Positions 1-12,285 of a stretch of DNA of 64,000 nt are shown piece after piece. Source of the DNA: Candidatus Poribacteria bacterium. Its GTDB lineage: Bacteria > Poribacteria > WGA-4E > WGA-3G. The stretch covers positions 1 to 64,000 of the forward strand of contig JAJEIP010000062.1 in assembly GCA_022827885.1 (NCBI GenBank). Direction: 5' to 3'. The notes beneath the pieces were generated by a model that made no database searches, was not told the origin of the DNA, and saw only the letters and a program-made list of their open reading frames with translations. The translations under genes were made by a program, and so were the position numbers. Every line of letters begins with the position of its first letter. The first letter of the stretch is position 1.

Positions 1-279
1 ACTCTCTGAAAATTCATAATGTAGAGTGGCAGCCTGCTCAATCTGGGGTGTGTTCACTTTAATACTTAAGCGACGACATATCTCAAGTATATTGTCTTCA
101 ACGGCATAATAGCCGCCTGCGGATTTATCATTGATTGTTTCCAGCATGACTCGCCGGAATTTTGGGTATGGAATATCGAGGGCTTTTGCCATCTGAACTT
201 GAACTTGGTCGTACGCTTGACTACTGAAATTGTCAACCAGTGTACCATACAGATCAAATACAACGGCTTTGTAAGGCAT
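1..279 (-). CDS. HAD-family hydrolase, N-terminal part (runs off window start)
   Basis: Reverse-strand ATG at 279 gives MPYKAVVFDLYGTLVDNFSSQAYDQ..., open to position 1; HAD motif I FDLYGTLVD. Confidence 0.85.
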   Translation of the reverse strand, partial: MPYKAVVFDLYGTLVDNFSSQAYDQVQVQMAKALDIPYPKFRRVMLETINDKSAGGYYAVEDNILEICRRLSIKVNTPQIEQAATLHYEFSES

Positions 280-519
280 TTTGCTCCTTTTATGCTAAGA
301 AGACAACAGATAAACAAAACCGGATATTCCTTACGGAGGAAACCCGGTCAGACCATCATTGTGTTAATTGCCCCTTGTTCGCATTAATTCTTCTTATTCA
401 ACAGAATCTGCAAGTATAATTACAGTTAACCCATGCATTTCCAGTTTCTTCAGATTCTTGGTGTTGGTAAAACACATCTGACCAAAGGGTATCCAACAAA
501 TCTCGACTATGGAATTGTT

Positions 520-1101
520 CTATCGGTTTTCATACACAGCAATATCGGCTTCATACTGCAAGGTCCAACCGATTTCATCGAGTCCGTTCAGGAGGCAGTA
601 TTTCTCAAAATCGCCGATTTCAAAGTTATGTGCGGTGCCATCAGCGCAGATCACCGATTGCTGCTCCAAGTCTATCATCAGTTGGTAGCCTTCAGTGTCA
701 CGTGCTTCTTGACTGAGTGATGTGATAACATCCGCAGGCAAGGCTATCGGGAGAATACCGTTCTTGTAGCAATTGTTGCGAAAAATATCAGCAAATGAGG
801 GCGCGAGAATCGCTTTGAAACCGTACTGCTGGAGTGCCCACGGCGCGTGTTCGCGGGAGCTCCCACAACCGAAGTTCACGCCTGCAATGAGGATACTTGC
901 CCCCGCGTAGCGTGGGAGGTTTAACACGAACTCTGGGTTCGGATCACCATTCTCCAAGTAACGCCAATCGTAAAAGAGAAATTCACCGAACCCGGTCCGT
1001 TCAATCCGTTTCAGGAATTGCTTCGGGATAATTTGGTCGGTATCAACATTAATTCGATCAAGTGGAACAACACGTCCTACGTGTTCTTTGAATGCATCCA
1101 T
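520..1101 (-). CDS. leuD: 3-isopropylmalate dehydratase small subunit
   Basis: 193 aa [23 protein letters not shown] and [17 protein letters not shown] are LeuD signatures; adjacent to leuC. Confidence 0.95.
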   Translation of the reverse strand: MDAFKEHVGRVVPLDRINVDTDQIIPKQFLKRIERTGFGEFLFYDWRYLENGDPNPEFVLNLPRYAGASILIAGVNFGCGSSREHAPWALQQYGFKAILAPSFADIFRNNCYKNGILPIALPADVITSLSQEARDTEGYQLMIDLEQQSVICADGTAHNFEIGDFEKYCLLNGLDEIGWTLQYEADIAVYENR

Positions 1102-1126
1102 TTTTTCTATTTCCTTATTTTTTAAT

Positions 1127-2527
1127 CTATTGAAACTGTCGGATGTCCACGAAACGACCTGTTACCGCAGTCGCAGCCGCCATCTGCGGGCTGACAAGAT
1201 GCGTGCGTCCGCCTTTGCCCTGTCTGCCTTCAAAATTCCGGTTTGATGTGCTGGCGCAGCGTTGACCCGGCAGCAGCGTATCAGGATTCATGCCGAGACA
1301 CATACTACATCCGGCTTCACGCCACTCAAAACCCGCGGCACGAAAAATCTCGTCAAGCCCTTCCGCCTCCGCCTGACGTTTGACAGCCTGTGAACCCGGA
1401 ACGACCATCGCGCTAACAGTGTCCGCGACTTTTCTACCCTTCGCGACTTCTGCGGCAGCGCGTAAATCACTGATACGGGAGTTGGTGCAACTACCGATGA
1501 ACACTCTATCCACCGGAATATCTGTGATGGGTGTGCCGGGTTTGAGATCCATATACGCTAAGGCGTGTTCGGTAGCAGTCTTTTCGTCGACTGTTGCCAT
1601 GTCTGCGGGGTCCGGCACATGTCCTGTCACATCGGTCACCATCCCCGGGTTTGTGCCCCACGTCACCTGCGGTGCGATTTCCGCAGCATCGAGTTGCAAC
1701 GTCCGATCGTAGGTCGCGTCTTCGTCAGTGGGAAGTTGTTTCCATCCTTCAACCGCAGCGTCAAATGCTTCACCTTTTGGTGCGAAACGTTTACCGGCGA
1801 TGTATTCGTATGTCGTATCATCGGGAGCAATCATACCTGCACGTGCCCCTGCCTCGATCGACATATTGCAAACGGTCATCCGTTCCTCAATGCTGAGGGC
1901 ACGGATAGCGGAACCTGTGTATTCAACGACGGCACCGTTACCACCATCAATACCGATATGTCCGATGATAGCGAGAATAATGTCTTTTGCCGTCACACCG
2001 TAGGGGAGTGTGCCATCAATCCGAATCTCAAAGGTTTCCGACTCCTGCTGCAGGAGACATTGCGTGGCGAGGACATGCTCAATCTCGCTCGTGCCGATGC
2101 CGAAAGCGAGTGCGCCGAGTGCGCCGTGTGTTGAGGTATGGCTGTCACCGCAGACGATGGTTTTGCCTGGCAACGTGATACCGAGTTCGGGTCCGATGAC
2201 ATGCACGATACCTTGTTCAGGACTATCGATGTCATAAAGCGGAATGTCGAACTCACTGCAGTTTTCCGCCAGTGTTTCCATTTGCTTCGCGGCAATCAGA
2301 TCGGTGATGGGCAGCGCTCTGTCCGTGGTCGGGACGTTGTGATCCATCGTGGCGAACGTTAGATCCGGGCGGCGCACCTTCCTATTGTTGAGCCTTAACC
2401 CCTCAAACGCTTGTGGGGATGTGACTTCATGGACGAGGTGCGTGTCAATATAGAGAATCGGCACCTCGTCTGCGGAAGCGCGAACGAGATGCGTCTCCCA
2501 TATTTTTTCATACATCGTTTTTTTCAT
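1127..2527 (-). CDS. leuC: 3-isopropylmalate dehydratase large subunit
   Basis: [15 protein letters not shown]...; Fe-S motifs [10 protein letters not shown] and [11 protein letters not shown]; start trimmed from ORF 2608 because a promoter lies inside the extension. Confidence 0.95.
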   Translation of the reverse strand: MKKTMYEKIWETHLVRASADEVPILYIDTHLVHEVTSPQAFEGLRLNNRKVRRPDLTFATMDHNVPTTDRALPITDLIAAKQMETLAENCSEFDIPLYDIDSPEQGIVHVIGPELGITLPGKTIVCGDSHTSTHGALGALAFGIGTSEIEHVLATQCLLQQESETFEIRIDGTLPYGVTAKDIILAIIGHIGIDGGNGAVVEYTGSAIRALSIEERMTVCNMSIEAGARAGMIAPDDTTYEYIAGKRFAPKGEAFDAAVEGWKQLPTDEDATYDRTLQLDAAEIAPQVTWGTNPGMVTDVTGHVPDPADMATVDEKTATEHALAYMDLKPGTPITDIPVDRVFIGSCTNSRISDLRAAAEVAKGRKVADTVSAMVVPGSQAVKRQAEAEGLDEIFRAAGFEWREAGCSMCLGMNPDTLLPGQRCASTSNRNFEGRQGKGGRTHLVSPQMAAATAVTGRFVDIRQFQ

Positions 2528-2579
2528 AGTCTTCTTTTCCTGTGTTCTATTTGTCCTTATGAAAAATAAAGCGGAATTA

Positions 2580-2608
2580 ATTATACACAATACCGTTTGG
2601 GAATTCAA
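2580..2608 (-). promoter_or_regulatory. sigma70-like promoter for leuCD
   Basis: Reverse strand TTGAAT (2608-2603), 17-nt spacer, TATAAT (2585-2580). Confidence 0.55.
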
Positions 2609-2658
2609 CCGAAATAAAAAACTCCCGTGTCGGGTTGAGCGGTGCGGTTAGGGGATTT

Positions 2659-2702
2659 GGTCTGGGAATAGACCGGATTTAGTCTGGAAATAGACTAAAT
2701 CC
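2659..2702. repeat. Two tandem hairpins with the same loop motif
   Basis: GGTCT-GGGAAT-AGACC (2659-2674) followed by GGATTTAGTCT-GGAAAT-AGACTAAATCC (2675-2702). Confidence 0.7.
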
Positions 2703-2743
2703 ATTCCTTGTATTATATTCCGCACCTACCGGGGTCTGATGGG

Positions 2744-3892
2744 TTACTCAAAAGGTTGCAATGTCCCATCTTTTACTATCAAGATCCGCGGTTCATAAAC
2801 AGCGTCTCCGTCGGCATTAAAAGAGAATGTGCCCAAAATTGTGTCAAGACCTTTGATGCCTGCCAACGCATTTCGGATCGAAATGGCATCGGTGGATTGA
2901 GCGTTCTTAACTGCCTCCGCTAAAATATGGACAGCGGCATACGACGACGCAGCGAAGGCGTTTGGCTCGATACCGTAAATCGCACCATAATTCTGCACAA
3001 AGGCTTGATTTCCGGGTGTATCATCTGAGGGGAGCCACCCGATAAAAGTGATTGTACCCTCCGCGGCGGCACCTGCGGCTTCTACTTCAACATTCGTTAC
3101 TGAGCTAACGATAAAAGGAGCAGATATTCCGAGTTCGTGTGCTTGAATCAATATTCCCGGTTTTTCAGGTGGCAACGCCGAAACGAAGATAGCATCCGGG
3201 TTCAACGCCTTTATCCGAGTTAATTGTGCCGAGAAATCAGTATCACCACTCTGGAAGAGTTCAGTAGTGAGCACCTCAACACCGATCACAGTGAAGGCTT
3301 CCTGCAATGCTTTATCTCGATCTGTGGAGAAGGTATCCGTTTCGTCATATAGCGTAACCACTCGCTGATAACCGAGTTTCGCGTATGTTGCCTGAACGCC
3401 TTTAGGAACGACAACGTCTGTCGTGAGCGGAATCCGAAAAACGAAATCTCCAATTGCACTAAGACCTCGGGCACCTGATGTTGGACTAATTGCCACTACC
3501 TTGTTTTCTTGGGCGATTGGGAAAGCCGCTTCGGTTGCAGTTGAAGACGCGGGTCCGAGAATAACAGATAGACCCGCTTGGTGAATCAGGCTGTTGAAAG
3601 CGTCAACCGCGCCCGCTGGGGTACTGGTGTCATCCTCAATGATGAACTCAAATTTCGTATTGCCAGATTGGGCATTATTGATTTCAGCGAGAGCCAGGTC
3701 AAATCCTTGTTTCATGAGTGCACCTGCCGCAGCCAAGTGCCCTGTTAAGGGCAAAACAACCCCAATGGAAATCTCCTCACCTGTATCTTCCATCTGAGGC
3801 GTAACAGGCTGGACAATTTTCGACACTCGCTCACAGGCAGAAATGCCCACTATCAAGGTGGCAATTGCCACGATAAATACAAATGACTTCAA
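2744..3892 (-). CDS. ABC transporter substrate-binding lipoprotein (branched-chain amino acid / LivK type)
   Basis: 382 aa; signal peptide with lipobox-like cysteine (VGISACERV); IGVVLPLTGHLAAAGALMKQGFDLALAEIN is typical of periplasmic-binding type I. Confidence 0.88.
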   Translation of the reverse strand: MKSFVFIVAIATLIVGISACERVSKIVQPVTPQMEDTGEEISIGVVLPLTGHLAAAGALMKQGFDLALAEINNAQSGNTKFEFIIEDDTSTPAGAVDAFNSLIHQAGLSVILGPASSTATEAAFPIAQENKVVAISPTSGARGLSAIGDFVFRIPLTTDVVVPKGVQATYAKLGYQRVVTLYDETDTFSTDRDKALQEAFTVIGVEVLTTELFQSGDTDFSAQLTRIKALNPDAIFVSALPPEKPGILIQAHELGISAPFIVSSVTNVEVEAAGAAAEGTITFIGWLPSDDTPGNQAFVQNYGAIYGIEPNAFAASSYAAVHILAEAVKNAQSTDAISIRNALAGIKGLDTILGTFSFNADGDAVYEPRILIVKDGTLQPFE

Positions 3893-3915
3893 TTTAATCT
3901 ATTCCTTTCTTTTAA

Positions 3916-3940
3916 CTGAAAATTGAAAACTGAAAACTGA
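3916..3940. repeat. Short heptanucleotide tandem repeat
   Basis: ctgaaaa-ttgaaaa-ctgaaaa-ctga. Confidence 0.6.
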
Positions 3941-3949
3941 CCATCATCA

Positions 3950-5752
3950 TCAAACCCGCATAACGACGGGAAAGATGAGGGGTGTCCGTTGCATCTGTTT
4001 CGAGAAGAACCGGCGAAGCGCGGCCCGGATCTCGTCTTGGACTGCCTCTATTTCCTCCTTCTGTTCATCGCTTAGGCTCTCAATGACGCTCCGGGTAATT
4101 TCTTTCGCTTCCTCTATCAGCTCTTCAGATTTATCCATATAGACAAACCCGCGCGAGATGATTTCTATCTGTTTTTTAACTTTACCTTGCGATTGGGTCA
4201 GGTGGATTGAAATTTGAGCGTCGTTCTCCGTAGATTCGCCTTCCAACTGCTGCCTGCTCTCTTCCTGACTGTTGGCTGCTGACTCCTGCTCGCCTTCACC
4301 CGTATCGCTGTGCAAAACGACGATTGGGACGACGATACCGTCTTCGGAGAGTTGGATACGATCGCGTAGGACGATATCCTCCAGTTCAAATTCTGGCTTG
4401 CCATCAACAAAGACGCGGCCGGAGCGTCCTTCGCGTCCAAAGACCTCACACGTCTCCGGGGTAAGTAGAATGAGTTCGCCATCTTCAGCGACTTTAATGT
4501 TGTCACTCGCTATACCCACAGACTCAGCAAGTTCAGCATGCCGCATTAGGTTTTGATATTCACCGTGCATCGGCATGAAAAACTTAGGTTGTAAAAGATT
4601 GAGCATTAACTTCAGGTCCTCGCTTGAGCCATGACCTGATACATGAACGTCTGCATTGCGTTCATGGTATATCTTGGCACCGCGTCTGAGCAGATGATTG
4701 ACGACATTCCCGATAGCCTTTTCGTTACCGGGGATAATCCTTGCAGAGATGACGACCGTATCTCCTTGTTCCATCTTTAAAAACGGGTGATTGTCAAGTG
4801 CCATCAATGATAGCGCAGATCGAGGTTCTCCTTGGCTGCCCGTGCTTAAAATTACGAGCTCGTGCGGTTTAAACATGGACGCATCGCGAGCGTCAATGAG
4901 ATAATCCGGATTCACGTTGAGATAACCCAGTTCAGTAGCGGTGCGGATATTGTTGAGCAAGGAACGTCCAGTGACAGCCACAAGCCTCCGATGTATACCT
5001 GCCAAGTCGATGAATTGTTGGATGCGGTGTAGACTCGAAGAAAAGGTACAGAGAAACAACTTCTGCTCAGCCTTCTGAAAGATGGTGTCTACCGTTCCAT
5101 AGATGCTCCGCTCAGAAGGGGTTTGCCCGGGTCGCTCTGCGTTCGTGCTATCGGAAACGAGCAGAAGGACCCCCTCTGTCCCGAGACGTGCCAACGTCTG
5201 AATGTCGCTCAACTTACCATCGACAGGGGTCATGTCAAACTTGAAATCGCCTGTATGAACGATGACACCGACGGGTGTGCGTAGCGCAATTGCTACGGTA
5301 TCTGGAATACTATGTGTAACATGGAGGAATTCGGCTGAAAAATCACCCAACTCAACCGTATCGCCGGGGGCAATCGTATTGAGTTGCGCCTTGCTGAGAA
5401 CATTGTATTCACGTAATCTGCCGCTTGCAATCGCCAAGGTCAGCTGCGTGCCGTAGACCGGCACATCTAACTGTCGTAGAACGTAAAATAAGGCACCGAT
5501 ATGATCCTCATGTCCATGGGTGAGAAGGATCCCGCGAATCTTTTCCTGTCGTTCAACGAGATAATGGATATCCGGTAATATCAGATCGACACCGGGCATA
5601 TCTGCATTCGGTAGCATGAAACCTGTGTCAATGACGATAATGTCATTTTCAGTCTCATACACCATCATGTTAAGCCCAAATTCGCCTAAACCTCCCAATG
5701 GAATGATTGAAACGTTTCCTTCGCTCCGTTCAAATTCAAAATCTTCTGTCAT
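3950..5752 (-). CDS. rnj: Ribonuclease J
   Basis: 600 aa; metallo-beta-lactamase/beta-CASP motifs LLTHGHEDHIGAL, VIVHTGDFKFD, VSDSTNAERPG, HVSGHG, IISRGFVYM. Confidence 0.95.
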   Translation of the reverse strand: MTEDFEFERSEGNVSIIPLGGLGEFGLNMMVYETENDIIVIDTGFMLPNADMPGVDLILPDIHYLVERQEKIRGILLTHGHEDHIGALFYVLRQLDVPVYGTQLTLAIASGRLREYNVLSKAQLNTIAPGDTVELGDFSAEFLHVTHSIPDTVAIALRTPVGVIVHTGDFKFDMTPVDGKLSDIQTLARLGTEGVLLLVSDSTNAERPGQTPSERSIYGTVDTIFQKAEQKLFLCTFSSSLHRIQQFIDLAGIHRRLVAVTGRSLLNNIRTATELGYLNVNPDYLIDARDASMFKPHELVILSTGSQGEPRSALSLMALDNHPFLKMEQGDTVVISARIIPGNEKAIGNVVNHLLRRGAKIYHERNADVHVSGHGSSEDLKLMLNLLQPKFFMPMHGEYQNLMRHAELAESVGIASDNIKVAEDGELILLTPETCEVFGREGRSGRVFVDGKPEFELEDIVLRDRIQLSEDGIVVPIVVLHSDTGEGEQESAANSQEESRQQLEGESTENDAQISIHLTQSQGKVKKQIEIISRGFVYMDKSEELIEEAKEITRSVIESLSDEQKEEIEAVQDEIRAALRRFFSKQMQRTPLIFPVVMRV

Positions 5753-5782
5753 ATTTATGCTCTTTTAGGTGCCTCTTGTGAA

Positions 5783-5815
5783 AGGTTGGGTTTCGCTTGC
5801 TGCTCAACCCAACCT
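5783..5815. repeat. Palindromic intergenic element
   Basis: AGGTTGGGTT-N13-AACCCAACCT, 10-bp perfect stem between rnj and leuS. Confidence 0.7.
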
Positions 5816-5834
5816 ACGTTCTATCTCTCTCAGT

Positions 5835-8390
5835 TTAAACAACAATGTTGATAAGGTTGCGGTTCGACACGACGATAACCTTCCGAATCGGTTTCCCTTC
5901 AATGAACCGTTGAATCCGTTCATCTGCGAGTGCAGCCGCCTCGATCTCTTTGTCGGTCGCATCGGCAGGAAGTTCAAGCCGGTTGCGAAGTTTTCCATTG
6001 ACTTGCGCAATGATCGTCACCGTAGCAGTCGTGAGCACGCCTTCATCGTGTGTGGGCCACTGTGAATGCGCAATAAATCCCGTTTCACCGAGACGATGCC
6101 ATAACTCCTGCGTAATATGGGGAGCATAAGGTGCAAGCAGATGCAGGAACACCTTCAATATCTCCGTAGGTAGCGTTTTTGTCTGTGTCGCAGCGTTAAC
6201 GAAAATCATCATCTGGCTAATCGCCGTATTCATCTTGTCGATGGACTCCGTGTCTTCGGTTACCTGTTTGATGGTTTTATGGAGTTCCCGCCAGAGTTCC
6301 GGTTCCGTTGTGCCAGCAGCGTCGGTTAACTTATCGTTGAGTTCGCCGCTCTCTTCATCAATAACGAGTCGCCAGACACGTTGCAAAAATCGGTAAACCC
6401 CTTCGACCCCGGCATCTTGCCACGGGGTACTCGCTGTGACGGGTCCGATAAACAGGAGGTAGAGACGTATCGCATCGGCGCCGTAATTGTCAATGACATC
6501 ATCCGAGTTAATGACATTAAAACGAGATTTAGACATTTTCTCCACTTGCACGTTAAGTGGCACACCCGAATTTTTCGCTACAGATTCCCCATTCTCCTGT
6601 TCAACTTCGTGGGGATAGTAATATTTGCCCGCATCGTCCTGATACGACTGCGCAAGGATTGTTCCTTGATTCACCAAGCCTTGGAACGGTTCTTTCGTGG
6701 AGACCAACCCACAATCGTAAAGAACCTTATGCCAGAAACGGGCATAGAGTAAATGTAACACCGCGTGTTCTGCACCACCCAAATAAAGATCAACAGGCAT
6801 CCAGTAGCGTTCAAGTTCAGTATCAAAAGGTACCTCGGCGTTGTGTGCATCGAGGAACCGTAGGTAATACCAGCAAGAACCTGCCCATTGCGGCATGATG
6901 TTCGTTTCACGTATCGCGGTTTGTCCGTCAGGGAGTGTCACATTCAACCATTCGGATCCCGCGCGAGCCAGTGGCGGTTTGCCATCCTCTGTCGGCTTAT
7001 ACGCATCAATAGGCGGAAGTTCTAAAGGCAGTTCCGCATCCGGCAGTTGCACAATGGTCCCGTCCTCAAGATGCGCAAGTGGAAACGGTTCACCCCAATA
7101 GCGTTGCCGTGAGAAGAGCCAATCTCGCAAGCGATATTGAACTTGACGTGCCCCTCTATTCTCACTTTCAAGCCACCCAATCATCTTCTCTTTCGCCTCA
7201 GTAACCTGTAACCCGTTTAGGAAATCGGAATTGACGCAAACACCGTCTCCCTCAAAAGCCTCCTCTTCGATCGGTTTTTCACCACCCTTGATGACCTCGA
7301 CGATGGGAATACCGAAAGTTGTGGCGAATTCATGATCGCGTTCATCGTGTCCAGGAACAGCCATAATGGCACCCGTGCCATAAGTCATCAGAACATAATC
7401 CGCAACCCAGATTGGAACAGGTGCGTTGTTGCAAGGGTTGATCGCATAGGCACCCGTAAAGATCCCTGTCTTCTCCGTGGCGAGGTCTGTCCGTTGAAGA
7501 TCGGATTTGTTAATCGCTTCCTTAACATAAGTGTTCACTGCGGAAGCGGCATCAGGGTGCGTTATCTCGGAGACGAGCGGATGTTCGGGGGCGAGGACAC
7601 AGTAGGTTGCCCCAAAGAGCGTATCCGGGCGCGTCGTGAAAACCGTGAACGTGTGATCGCTGTCTTTGATGTCAAAGGTGATGTCTGCCCCTTCTGACTT
7701 ACCGATCCAGTGCCGTTGCATTTCCTTGAGACCATCGGGCCAATCCAATAAGTCGAGGTCGTCCAACAACCGATCCGCGTAGGCAGTAATTCTGAGCATC
7801 CATTGTCGCATGAGGCGGCGCTCAACAGGATCTCCCGTCTCGACATATTTTCCATCTTTTACCTCTTCATTTGAGAGAACAGTGCCTAACGCGGGGCACC
7901 AATTGACGGGGACGTTGGCGAGATATGCCAACCCTTTTTCATAGAGACGGAGGAAAATCCATTGCGTCCATTTATAATATTCGGGGAGAGAGGTGTCAAT
8001 TTCGCGTGACCAGTCGTAAGAGAAACCGAACCGCTGCATCTGATGGCGAAAAGTGGCGGTATTGCGTTGTGTGATGTGTGCCGGATGTTCGTTTTCACGG
8101 ACGGCTGTGCGTTCCGTCGGGAGTCCGAAGGCATCCCAACCCATTGGGTGCATCACGTGATAGCCTTGCATTCGCCGGAAATTTGCAAACACATCGGTAG
8201 GTAGGTAGTTTTTTGAGTGTCCCACGTGAAGTCCAGCACCTGAGGTATAAGGGAACATTCCAAGCACATAGAACTTCGGTTTCTTTGACAAGGTCTCAAT
8301 ATCGTTTGGAACTTTGAATGCTTCTTTTTCTCGCCACACGGCTTGCCAATAGGGTTCTATCTCTGCCGGGGCGTAAGGATGGTTCTCCAT
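5835..8390 (-). CDS. leuS: Leucyl-tRNA synthetase
   Basis: 851 aa; [13 protein letters not shown] (HIGH-type) and KMSKSRFN (KMSKS) motifs, editing-domain [12 protein letters not shown]. Confidence 0.97.
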   Translation of the reverse strand: MENHPYAPAEIEPYWQAVWREKEAFKVPNDIETLSKKPKFYVLGMFPYTSGAGLHVGHSKNYLPTDVFANFRRMQGYHVMHPMGWDAFGLPTERTAVRENEHPAHITQRNTATFRHQMQRFGFSYDWSREIDTSLPEYYKWTQWIFLRLYEKGLAYLANVPVNWCPALGTVLSNEEVKDGKYVETGDPVERRLMRQWMLRITAYADRLLDDLDLLDWPDGLKEMQRHWIGKSEGADITFDIKDSDHTFTVFTTRPDTLFGATYCVLAPEHPLVSEITHPDAASAVNTYVKEAINKSDLQRTDLATEKTGIFTGAYAINPCNNAPVPIWVADYVLMTYGTGAIMAVPGHDERDHEFATTFGIPIVEVIKGGEKPIEEEAFEGDGVCVNSDFLNGLQVTEAKEKMIGWLESENRGARQVQYRLRDWLFSRQRYWGEPFPLAHLEDGTIVQLPDAELPLELPPIDAYKPTEDGKPPLARAGSEWLNVTLPDGQTAIRETNIMPQWAGSCWYYLRFLDAHNAEVPFDTELERYWMPVDLYLGGAEHAVLHLLYARFWHKVLYDCGLVSTKEPFQGLVNQGTILAQSYQDDAGKYYYPHEVEQENGESVAKNSGVPLNVQVEKMSKSRFNVINSDDVIDNYGADAIRLYLLFIGPVTASTPWQDAGVEGVYRFLQRVWRLVIDEESGELNDKLTDAAGTTEPELWRELHKTIKQVTEDTESIDKMNTAISQMMIFVNAATQTKTLPTEILKVFLHLLAPYAPHITQELWHRLGETGFIAHSQWPTHDEGVLTTATVTIIAQVNGKLRNRLELPADATDKEIEAAALADERIQRFIEGKPIRKVIVVSNRNLINIVV

Positions 8391-8514
8391 TTCGCGTTCG
8401 TCTCCTTTTTCATCCTATTCATAACGGCTTTATGACAATAAATTCTAACATATCCTTGCCGTATTGTCAAGCAGGCTTTTCTCAGACATAGAACCCTTCA
8501 ATAGAAAAAATTGT

Positions 8515-8544
8515 TTGACAATAGAGAACGCTGTTTGTTAAAAT
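8515..8544 (+). promoter_or_regulatory. sigma70-like promoter
   Basis: TTGACA (8515-8520), 18-nt spacer, TAAAAT (8539-8544). Confidence 0.5.
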
Positions 8545-8580
8545 ATGCTCAATTCAAATTTTGTAGAGGTGAAGTGCAAC

Positions 8581-8961
8581 ATGGCGGACCAAAACAATAA
8601 CGAGAGCGCTGTCAAAGCCCAAGAACAAACACAGGCGAAAAGCGGTGTAATCGTCAATGCTGCGCAGATGCAGTCCCTCGATATTAGTGATCGGTTCACT
8701 CGGACGAAAACGGAAACCGGTTGGCACATTAAGTTGGAGGCAGCAGCGCGCGTCACCGTTAACTTCATAACCAGCATGCGAAAGTTTGAAATCACATTAA
8801 TGCAGAACGATATTATTGAACGCGACGGGGACGATCTCATTCTGATCCGGAACCAGCCAGCGGATGCTTACCGTTCCCAAAGGGGTGTACCCTCTTCACC
8901 GCTCGCGCGCGGTAATGAACGCACATTAACTTCTGAACCCACCGAAGGTAGGACAGTGTAG
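8581..8961 (+). CDS. Hypothetical protein
   Basis: ORF MADQNNNESAVKAQEQTQ...; start trimmed to 8581 since the ORF's first ATG (8545) abuts the -10 box. Confidence 0.6.
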   Translation: MADQNNNESAVKAQEQTQAKSGVIVNAAQMQSLDISDRFTRTKTETGWHIKLEAAARVTVNFITSMRKFEITLMQNDIIERDGDDLILIRNQPADAYRSQRGVPSSPLARGNERTLTSEPTEGRTV

Positions 8962-9046
8962 TTCCTTTCTGTTATAAAGGTATAGGAGGTGGCAGCCCAT
9001 TTTAGAACGCATCTATCAACTTCTCTCCAGCTTAAAAGGCGGAACG

Positions 9047-9508
9047 ATGATCCCGACAGAAGTGGTACTCAGTCCACAAAGTTACGCGAAACTCGTTTCC
9101 GAACTCGCCAAAAAACTTGGGTCTCAAGGTATATCGCATTTGCAACTCGCACATCATCTCGCCTTGCCAGTCTCCATCCAACAAGAAAATACAGACTTGG
9201 TCGTTCTGAAGGAATTGACCCCTAACCCTTGTCTGATCTGCCACCGTCGGTTGACGTTCCTTCGAGAAACAATAGAACGTTTTGAGAATGATAGTTCCGA
9301 TATGATCCGCTGTCCGATGGGACACCGCTATCCAGGTGTGCTAAAGGTGTATTATCTGAACATTCTCCAACACACTAAGAAAGATGAAACCGAAAAACCG
9401 GTAAAAACATGTCCAGAGTGTAGTGGCAAGAACATTCAGTACTTAGGACCGAAGGTGATGTTTTGTCTCGATTGCGATTGGGATAGCGGGCTGGAGGCAC
9501 GATATTAG
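9047..9508 (+). CDS. Hypothetical zinc-ribbon protein
   Basis: Two CxxC/CxxH pairs: CLICHRR and CPECSGKN...CLDCDWD; possible upstream ATT start at 8999. Confidence 0.7.
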   Translation: MIPTEVVLSPQSYAKLVSELAKKLGSQGISHLQLAHHLALPVSIQQENTDLVVLKELTPNPCLICHRRLTFLRETIERFENDSSDMIRCPMGHRYPGVLKVYYLNILQHTKKDETEKPVKTCPECSGKNIQYLGPKVMFCLDCDWDSGLEARY

Positions 9509-9572
9509 ATTTTTTTAATTTTCCTTGCGGATAAGTGACGGGATTTGGGCATTGACGATTTTTTTTTTGAGG

Positions 9573-9597
9573 TAGGCGCGCTTTGGAAGCGCGCCTA
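9573..9597. repeat. Hairpin between convergent genes (REP-like)
   Basis: TAGGCGCGCTT-TGG-AAGCGCGCCTA, 11-bp perfect stem. Confidence 0.7.
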
Positions 9598-9610
9598 ACG
9601 ATGAATACGT

Positions 9611-11257
<1,647 letters not shown>

Positions 11258-11318
11258 TCAATTTTAGTGTTGTAATATTACACGATCAAAAGTGTTGCGA
11301 TTACGAATCGCTGATATA

Positions 11319-11347
11319 ATTATAGCATACACGAGGCATAAAGTCAA
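11319..11347 (-). promoter_or_regulatory. groL promoter
   Basis: Reverse strand TTGACT (11347-11342), 17-nt spacer, TATAAT (11324-11319). Confidence 0.6.
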
Positions 11348-11372
11348 TTTTATTATAGGAGAACGTGCGGAT

Positions 11373-11406
11373 ATAAAAATAGGCGAGGTATCAGAAACCT
11401 CGCCTA
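11373..11406 (-). terminator. Intrinsic terminator of 11421..12149
   Basis: Reverse strand TAGGCGAGGT-TTCTGAT-ACCTCGCCTA followed by TTTTTATAT. Confidence 0.65.
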
Positions 11407-11420
11407 CGCGTCAAGTGATT

Positions 11421-12149
11421 TTAACGTCTACGTGGATTTTTCAGGCTCCCCCACGTGATAGCCAATTTCTCCATTGGATCGACTGCAAGTGTCGCTTCGC
11501 CTAATGTAATCGCTGGAATCACAGGGACTGAACCTAATTCCAAAGAGATGGCATCTATGGTCTCAATCCAATCATCGGGTCGCGGGTTTTCCCATTTTGT
11601 GGTAACCAACCCTGCGTGTCCGCAAGGTCCACCTTCTTTCTTCACCCATCCCCAGACAGAGTTATCGTCTTGGAGCGCGGCATCGTCATGGCACCAATCA
11701 TCGGAGTTAAAACCTGAAACCATTTCAAGTTCCTCCTTCTTCCCTGTCCGATAGTGCATCACGAACTTGTAACTTGGGACGCCGTTCTGTTCCCATCCGG
11801 TGGCGTGGAGGAAATAGACAAATTTTGCCTTGCCTCCAACAACGATGTCTTCAACCGCTATGGGCCATATCGCGGCATTCGTGCCGAAGAGCACAATTGC
11901 ACCGTCTATGATTTGGAACTCTACCTTTCCATCGGGTCCCTCAAACTCGCCGACTTCACCGATAGGCAGGCGAGAAAGCGTGCTATCTCCAGGCTGTTTC
12001 GTCCACCACTGGTGTTTAACGAGTTTTGAGTTGACGAAGGGTTCCAAGTCAACATGGACCCATTCGTCTAATGCTGTTGCGATTCCCGTCGTAAAAAGAC
12101 TGACAACACAAAGGAGTGCAATCAGTATGAACCACTTAACCAGCTTCAT
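11421..12149 (-). CDS. Secreted hypothetical protein
   Basis: 242 aa with N-terminal signal peptide MKLVKWFILIALLCVVSLFTTGIATA; no family recognised. Confidence 0.7.
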   Translation of the reverse strand: MKLVKWFILIALLCVVSLFTTGIATALDEWVHVDLEPFVNSKLVKHQWWTKQPGDSTLSRLPIGEVGEFEGPDGKVEFQIIDGAIVLFGTNAAIWPIAVEDIVVGGKAKFVYFLHATGWEQNGVPSYKFVMHYRTGKKEELEMVSGFNSDDWCHDDAALQDDNSVWGWVKKEGGPCGHAGLVTTKWENPRPDDWIETIDAISLELGSVPVIPAITLGEATLAVDPMEKLAITWGSLKNPRRR

Positions 12150-12285
12150 AAGAATTTCTCCTATGTTAATTTATGGGTTATGGGAATAGTATAACAGGGT
12201 TACGAATTGATGTCTATGAATTTTGGTAGGTTGATAGGGATCTTTAGTTTTCCGTTCCTTAGGAGGATTTTGAGGAACAAGATTT

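Noticed and set aside
1565-2134. 189-aa + strand ORF opposite leuC, and many similar antisense ORFs
   Set aside because: Mirror translations of conserved genes; no ribosome-binding site or recognisable family.
9545-9600. T-tract plus hairpin as groL intrinsic terminator
   Set aside because: On the minus strand the hairpin is followed by A residues, not U; kept only as a palindrome.
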